A stretch of DNA of 64,000 bases from Bacillus sp. E(2018) (GTDB taxonomy: Bacteria > Bacillota > Bacilli > Bacillales > Fictibacillaceae), in the NCBI RefSeq assembly GCF_005503015.1, contig NZ_SCOL01000001.1, positions 1,860,001 through 1,924,000 of the forward strand, in the 5' to 3' direction. The translations under genes were made by a program, and so were the position numbers. Below, piece after piece: positions 60,844 through 64,000 of this stretch. Each line of letters opens with the position of its first letter. The stretch's first letter is position 1. The notes beneath the pieces were generated by a model. The model was not told the origin of the DNA, did not search any database, and saw only the letters and a program-made list of their open reading frames with translations.

Positions 60844-61584
60844 CTATGTAAGATAGTCTAGAGGATTTACAACCTCATACAACCTACTCTCATTTAAAAA
60901 TTGCGTAACTAAATGTACATGAGCCGCACCAATTATTAATAGGGTACAATCTGATATCGATGTAATCTTAGCTAAATTGTAATAAAGGATTAGATTTCGT
61001 TGATACCACCATCTCATCCAATCGATGCCAATATATTCTTCGGATGAACCAATTCTTGCTATTGCCATATACATCTCGTGTTCCTTCTCAATAAAGGAAG
61101 TTTGGTTTTGTGATCTGATTATTTCATAGATGCTCTCGCTACCTATTGAAAGCTGCTGACTAGAACGATAGGTATCATTTATGTAACGAAAAAACTCAGG
61201 TTGATTCTTTTCAGCCCACTCAAAAACCTGACCCACCCCTCTATTTCCTACCGTATCCATCCAGTCCACAGCATGTACTTTTTCATGTTGTAGATCTGAG
61301 GCGATACGGAACCCAAGCTGATGTACTTCGTCAATTGCTAGTTTTAGTTCACCCTCTTTGAAATGAATAAACTCCTGATTCAATTTATTTTCTTCACTCT
61401 TTACTACCTCTAATGCCACCTTTGTTGGCTTAAATTTCTTTAATTGTTCCACCACTTTCAATATTTCTTGTTGTCTTGAATCAGCTAACAGATCATCAAA
61501 CTCCATTCGTTGAAGGTCCGGTGTATACCTCATGTGAAAAGTACCTACTACCATTATTTGTGGTTTTTCTTGTTTGATGTTCAT
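60844..61584 (-). CDS. DUF5694 (TraB/PrgY-like) protein
   Basis: A 246-residue cytoplasmic protein with the pattern VVGTFHMRY near the N-terminus, VALEVVKSEEN around 58, IASDLQHEKVHAVDWMD and a C-terminal LLIIGAAHVHLV; such GxFH, E and GxxH motifs are those of the DUF5694/TraB-Tiki-like fold, in which they form a putative metal site. The ATG overlaps the stop of the preceding metalloprotease gene (TGATG), so the two are translationally coupled. Function unknown. Confidence 0.75.
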   Translation of the reverse strand: MNIKQEKPQIMVVGTFHMRYTPDLQRMEFDDLLADSRQQEILKVVEQLKKFKPTKVALEVVKSEENKLNQEFIHFKEGELKLAIDEVHQLGFRIASDLQHEKVHAVDWMDTVGNRGVGQVFEWAEKNQPEFFRYINDTYRSSQQLSIGSESIYEIIRSQNQTSFIEKEHEMYMAIARIGSSEEYIGIDWMRWWYQRNLILYYNLAKITSISDCTLLIIGAAHVHLVTQFLNESRLYEVVNPLDYLT

Positions 61585-62459
61585 CACAACAGCTCCATGC
61601 TATTCTTATTTAATCCAGTTCTTTGAGATAACCACACCTCAGCATTCCTTATGAAATTATCATCTTTCCAAGCCGTTATCGCATCTCGCTCGCCCAGTTT
61701 TATAACTTGGTCTTGAAAGAACAGATCAGCTATATAATAGCCAAGTCTGCTGTGACCAAATTTCTTACCACCATTAATGGAGAACCATTCTGAAAAAATA
61801 GTTTGGGCAGACAATGAGGTGTAATCTTTTGCAAACGCCAGTAAGAATTCATCTTCGTTTTTTTTAGCAAACTCAAACCACTCATATCCATGATTATTAA
61901 AGGAAAAGTAAACAGAGGGATGGAGACCGCCTACAATTTTTCTGGAAAAGTGAGTTGCTGCGCCTTCTTGATTCAACCAAGTCATGGGACTGTTCCAATT
62001 CATTCTCTCCCATTTCATTCCTTCTTTATCAGTCAAAATATTCTGTGTGGCGTGCCCAAATTCATGAGCAACAATGGTTCTTAAATGCTCTGGTTCTGGT
62101 GACAGTTTTTCTAATGCGAACGTAACATTAGGTATAATCTGTCTGTGAGTATATGCATTTGAGCCATAACTACCAACGATAAGGTTAACTTCAACAGGAA
62201 ATTGTACTCTATATTCCTCTTCATACTTTTGAACAACATCCTGAATGAGCGGATTTATTAAATCGTGAACGCATTGTATAGACGACCAAGAGTCCTGATA
62301 TTTTTTAATTGATAAATCATGTCTTTCCTCTGTATCTTTGCAATGGTAAGAAAAATATTCATGAAAGACAGACGGGTACCTTTTATAATATTCTTTCAAA
62401 AACGAGATCGTTGGCTGATAGTTTTGCAGAAAAAATGAAACAGTATCAATAATTTTCAT
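61584..62459 (-). CDS. HExxH zinc metalloprotease-like protein
   Basis: A 291-residue soluble protein with a zinc-protease motif HEFGHA around 133-138 and a downstream Glu (NQEGAATHF, around 165) in the place of a third ligand, like the gluzincin-type DUF2268 relatives. No signal peptide. It is coupled to the DUF5694 gene, making a two-gene unit of two putative metal-dependent proteins. Substrate unknown. Confidence 0.78.
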   Translation of the reverse strand: MKIIDTVSFFLQNYQPTISFLKEYYKRYPSVFHEYFSYHCKDTEERHDLSIKKYQDSWSSIQCVHDLINPLIQDVVQKYEEEYRVQFPVEVNLIVGSYGSNAYTHRQIIPNVTFALEKLSPEPEHLRTIVAHEFGHATQNILTDKEGMKWERMNWNSPMTWLNQEGAATHFSRKIVGGLHPSVYFSFNNHGYEWFEFAKKNEDEFLLAFAKDYTSLSAQTIFSEWFSINGGKKFGHSRLGYYIADLFFQDQVIKLGERDAITAWKDDNFIRNAEVWLSQRTGLNKNSMELL

Positions 62460-62526
62460 GTTAATCCTCTTTTCCTATCTCTTTTGCTATCTCAATTCAA
62501 TAAAAATCCAAAAAATCCCTTTAAAT

Positions 62527-62552
62527 CAAAAAAACTGCCCGAATGGACAGTT
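62527..62552 (-). terminator. Terminator of the Dph6-like/GNAT unit
   Basis: AACTGTCC (minus strand 62545-62552) pairs with GGGCAGTT (62533-62540, one G-U), then T-run. Confidence 0.8.
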
Positions 62553-62563
62553 ATGAGTCATTA

Positions 62564-63088
62564 TTATTTAATTAATTTCTCCATTCGAATGTCCGCCCAC
62601 ATTCGATCTTGATAATACGTGAAACCCTCGACCCTACCAATTTCTGAGTATCCTAGTTTTTGATAAAGCTTTTGTGCGGTGGTGTTGAATTCAAATACAC
62701 CAAGCTCGATGCGTTTCAAACCATTTCTTTTCATTTCATTCTCTAAGTACGACAACGCTTGGTAACCAATTCCTTTACCTCTTCCAACCGATTCACCTAT
62801 TGTAATACCTAACCATGCCGTTCCTTCCGTTCTCTTAAGAAGGTGAGGAGGATCGACCATATAGTTCATCTCACCTACTAATTGATCATCTACAAAGATC
62901 AAATAAATCTCGTGAAACTCTAAACGTTGATACAAGTCTTCCATCGTGATGATTCGTTTACTTTCGAGTTCTACTCTATCCTTATTCGGTCGTGTTAATG
63001 GAACAAGCTTTGTGTCGTTCTCCCAACGATTTAAAGCTTCTACTACGTTTTCTTCAGGTTTTAACATCTTTCTAAAGTGAATGTTCAT
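62564..63088 (-). CDS. GNAT acetyltransferase
   Basis: A 174-residue acetyltransferase with LGITIGESVGRGKGIGYQAL (acetyl-CoA site, around 92-111) and LGVFEFNTTAQKLYQKLGYS around 132-151. It starts with ATG overlapping the stop of the preceding Dph6-like gene by four bases, so the two are coupled. Substrate unknown. Confidence 0.88.
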   Translation of the reverse strand: MNIHFRKMLKPEENVVEALNRWENDTKLVPLTRPNKDRVELESKRIITMEDLYQRLEFHEIYLIFVDDQLVGEMNYMVDPPHLLKRTEGTAWLGITIGESVGRGKGIGYQALSYLENEMKRNGLKRIELGVFEFNTTAQKLYQKLGYSEIGRVEGFTYYQDRMWADIRMEKLIK

Positions 63089-63777
63089 TTCATAACAGCC
63101 TCCGTATCCTTATCTATGAACCTGCATGAATGTATGTCGAGCGACCATAATCCTGAATTTAAGATAACATCTGAGTGAACAATCTCAAGCCTTTTTCCGA
63201 AGATTGGTCCGTCTACAACAAATGTATGATATTCTCCATGTTCACCCATAGAGCAGCTCTTGGTAACTTCAATATCCTCACAAAAACTTGTATTCAACTC
63301 GCGACCTGTCCAAGTCGAGTCCAATATATCTGCTGAAGCTCGACAAACAATCGACTGAAAACCTAATGAAATAAATTCTTCCAATAGTTCCGAGGCTTGT
63401 TCTTCTAAGATCCATACGGGAAAAAGAGCATCCAGACCTGCTTTTTCCGCAACCTGTTCATTCCATTTCCGGTCTTCTTCCATATACAAACTGCCGAATG
63501 CGATCGCAGCTATCCCAAACCGTTCTTTTATAGAAGTTAAAGACTTTACCAAAGAAACTTCATACTCCCCAGCTGAATCCACCATAATTAAAGGAAGGTC
63601 GATCGCATCTGCTTGTAATTGTAATATTTCTAATGGAATACCATGGGCATGATTTCGTACATCTTCTTCAGAAACCATGGATATCAAGCATACAACTTCA
63701 TGCTTTTCTTGAAGCAATCGATATAGAGCTAAGCAGCTGTCTTTTCCGCCGCTCCAGCTAACAGCTACTTTTTTCAT
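63085..63777 (-). CDS. Dph6-like ATP-pyrophosphatase (adenine nucleotide alpha hydrolase)
   Basis: A 230-residue enzyme of the N-type ATP-pyrophosphatase family. The PP-loop is VSWSGGKDSCLALYRL at 6-21, with AIAFGSLYMEEDRKWNEQVA and EHGEYHTFVVDGP as the conserved downstream motifs of the diphthine-ammonia-ligase group. Bacteria lack diphthamide, so the true substrate differs; amide-bond formation is the family chemistry. It is the first gene of a pair with a GNAT enzyme. Confidence 0.85.
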   Translation of the reverse strand: MKKVAVSWSGGKDSCLALYRLLQEKHEVVCLISMVSEEDVRNHAHGIPLEILQLQADAIDLPLIMVDSAGEYEVSLVKSLTSIKERFGIAAIAFGSLYMEEDRKWNEQVAEKAGLDALFPVWILEEQASELLEEFISLGFQSIVCRASADILDSTWTGRELNTSFCEDIEVTKSCSMGEHGEYHTFVVDGPIFGKRLEIVHSDVILNSGLWSLDIHSCRFIDKDTEAVMK

Positions 63778-63801
63778 GTAAAAATCCTCTCTCCCTCTAT
63801 T

Positions 63802-63999
63802 TTAGTCTTCGATATATTCGATGAGATCGCCTGGCTGACATTCTAGTACTTTACACAAGGCATCAAGTGTTGAAAAACGAATCGCTTTTCCTTTTTCATT
63901 TTTAAGTACAGAAAGATTAGCAGGGGTGATATCAACCAGTTCAGACAATCGGTTCAATGACATTTTTCGCTGTGCCATCATAACATCTAATTTTATTCT
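63802..63999 (-). CDS. XRE-family helix-turn-helix regulator, 5'-truncated
   Basis: The frame runs off the right edge. The visible part, IKLDVMMAQRKMSLNRLSEL, then VDITPANLSVLKNEKGKAIR and FSTLDALCKVLECQPGDLIE, is nearly a complete YozG-type Cro/C1 regulator of about 65-70 residues. The start lies at or just past 64000. It is 24 bp upstream of the Dph6-like gene and might be co-transcribed. Target unknown. Confidence 0.88.
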   Translation of the reverse strand, partial: RIKLDVMMAQRKMSLNRLSELVDITPANLSVLKNEKGKAIRFSTLDALCKVLECQPGDLIEYIED

Positions 64000-64000
64000 A

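Noticed and set aside
1..64000. Mobile elements, CRISPR arrays, tRNA or rRNA genes
   Set aside because: No transposase or integrase frames, no spaced CRISPR-type repeats and no tRNA/rRNA sequence could be recognised. The repeats seen are short tandem or phased units only.

Overview
The window looks like a chromosomal segment of a low-GC, spore-forming-type Bacillaceae (Bacillus/Fictibacillus-like; placement inferred). The support is the gene set (ComK, LtaS, OhrR/OhrA, NrnB, a SunI/YnzG-type protein, FusB-like EF-G binding protein, ECF sigma/anti-sigma), strong AGGAGG ribosome binding sites with frequent TTG/GTG starts, and short intrinsic terminators between almost every transcription unit. 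I see no insertion sequence, prophage, rRNA, tRNA or CRISPR array. Most of the window is small, independently terminated stress, transport and housekeeping units. Where a start was moved downstream of the longest frame, a Shine-Dalgarno sequence or family alignment decided it.

Left end (1-13 kb): the 3' end of a sensor histidine kinase; a 127-bp gap holding a LexA-box promoter and a terminator that together would make a small RNA; then, on the minus strand, a potassium-uptake operon. Its promoter (8660-8688) drives a leader of about 480 nt with two tandem ydaO-type c-di-AMP riboswitches and one terminator. The coding order is a small Rossmann-like protein, a 45-residue protein, an HPr-like protein lacking both phosphorylation sites, a 34-residue membrane peptide, kdpF, kdpA, kdpB, kdpC, a kdpD reduced to its N-terminal cytoplasmic half, and a CBS-pair protein. 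There is no kdpE or KdpD kinase half, so control is probably by c-di-AMP. An MFS exporter, nrnB and the ohrR/ohrA peroxide pair follow.

13-23 kb: a sigma-54 activator with a matching -24/-12 promoter in front of a class III aminotransferase and a sodium/solute symporter; small membrane proteins; a short ComK; then cyanophycinase and cyanophycin synthetase (cphB-cphA). 23-36 kb: small lipoproteins, acetyltransferases, a MerR/CPBP-protease pair, a Gfo/Idh/MocA dehydrogenase, and a FrnE/DsbA-family gene in which a TGA stands exactly at the first Cys of the catalytic CPFC motif, followed by a SECIS-like hairpin. Then come Nudix, a NAT-like enzyme, pheA, an ECF sigma/anti-sigma pair and a DUF1796 protein.

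36-50 kb: ltaS, selO, a chemotaxis receptor, a SunI-type PH-like protein, hydrolase, lipoprotein, SDR, DinB, a diguanylate cyclase and an aldehyde dehydrogenase. 50-64 kb: an EmrB/QacA-type exporter divergent from a TetR regulator; a FusB-like EF-G-binding protein behind a 190-nt leader with a 17-codon peptide and an SD-sequestering hairpin; a luciferase-like flavoenzyme; ArsR/MFS; an MDR dehydrogenase; a MEDS protein; a P-loop kinase; small membrane proteins; a metalloprotease/DUF5694 pair; and a GNAT/Dph6-like pair ending in a truncated XRE regulator.

Most interesting items: (1) the possible selenocysteine codon in the FrnE-like gene; (2) the LexA-controlled C-rich small RNA candidate; (3) the c-di-AMP-riboswitch kdp operon with unusual accessory proteins; (4) the probable translational attenuator upstream of the FusB-like gene; (5) a 21-bp-phased repeat array at 23542-23637.
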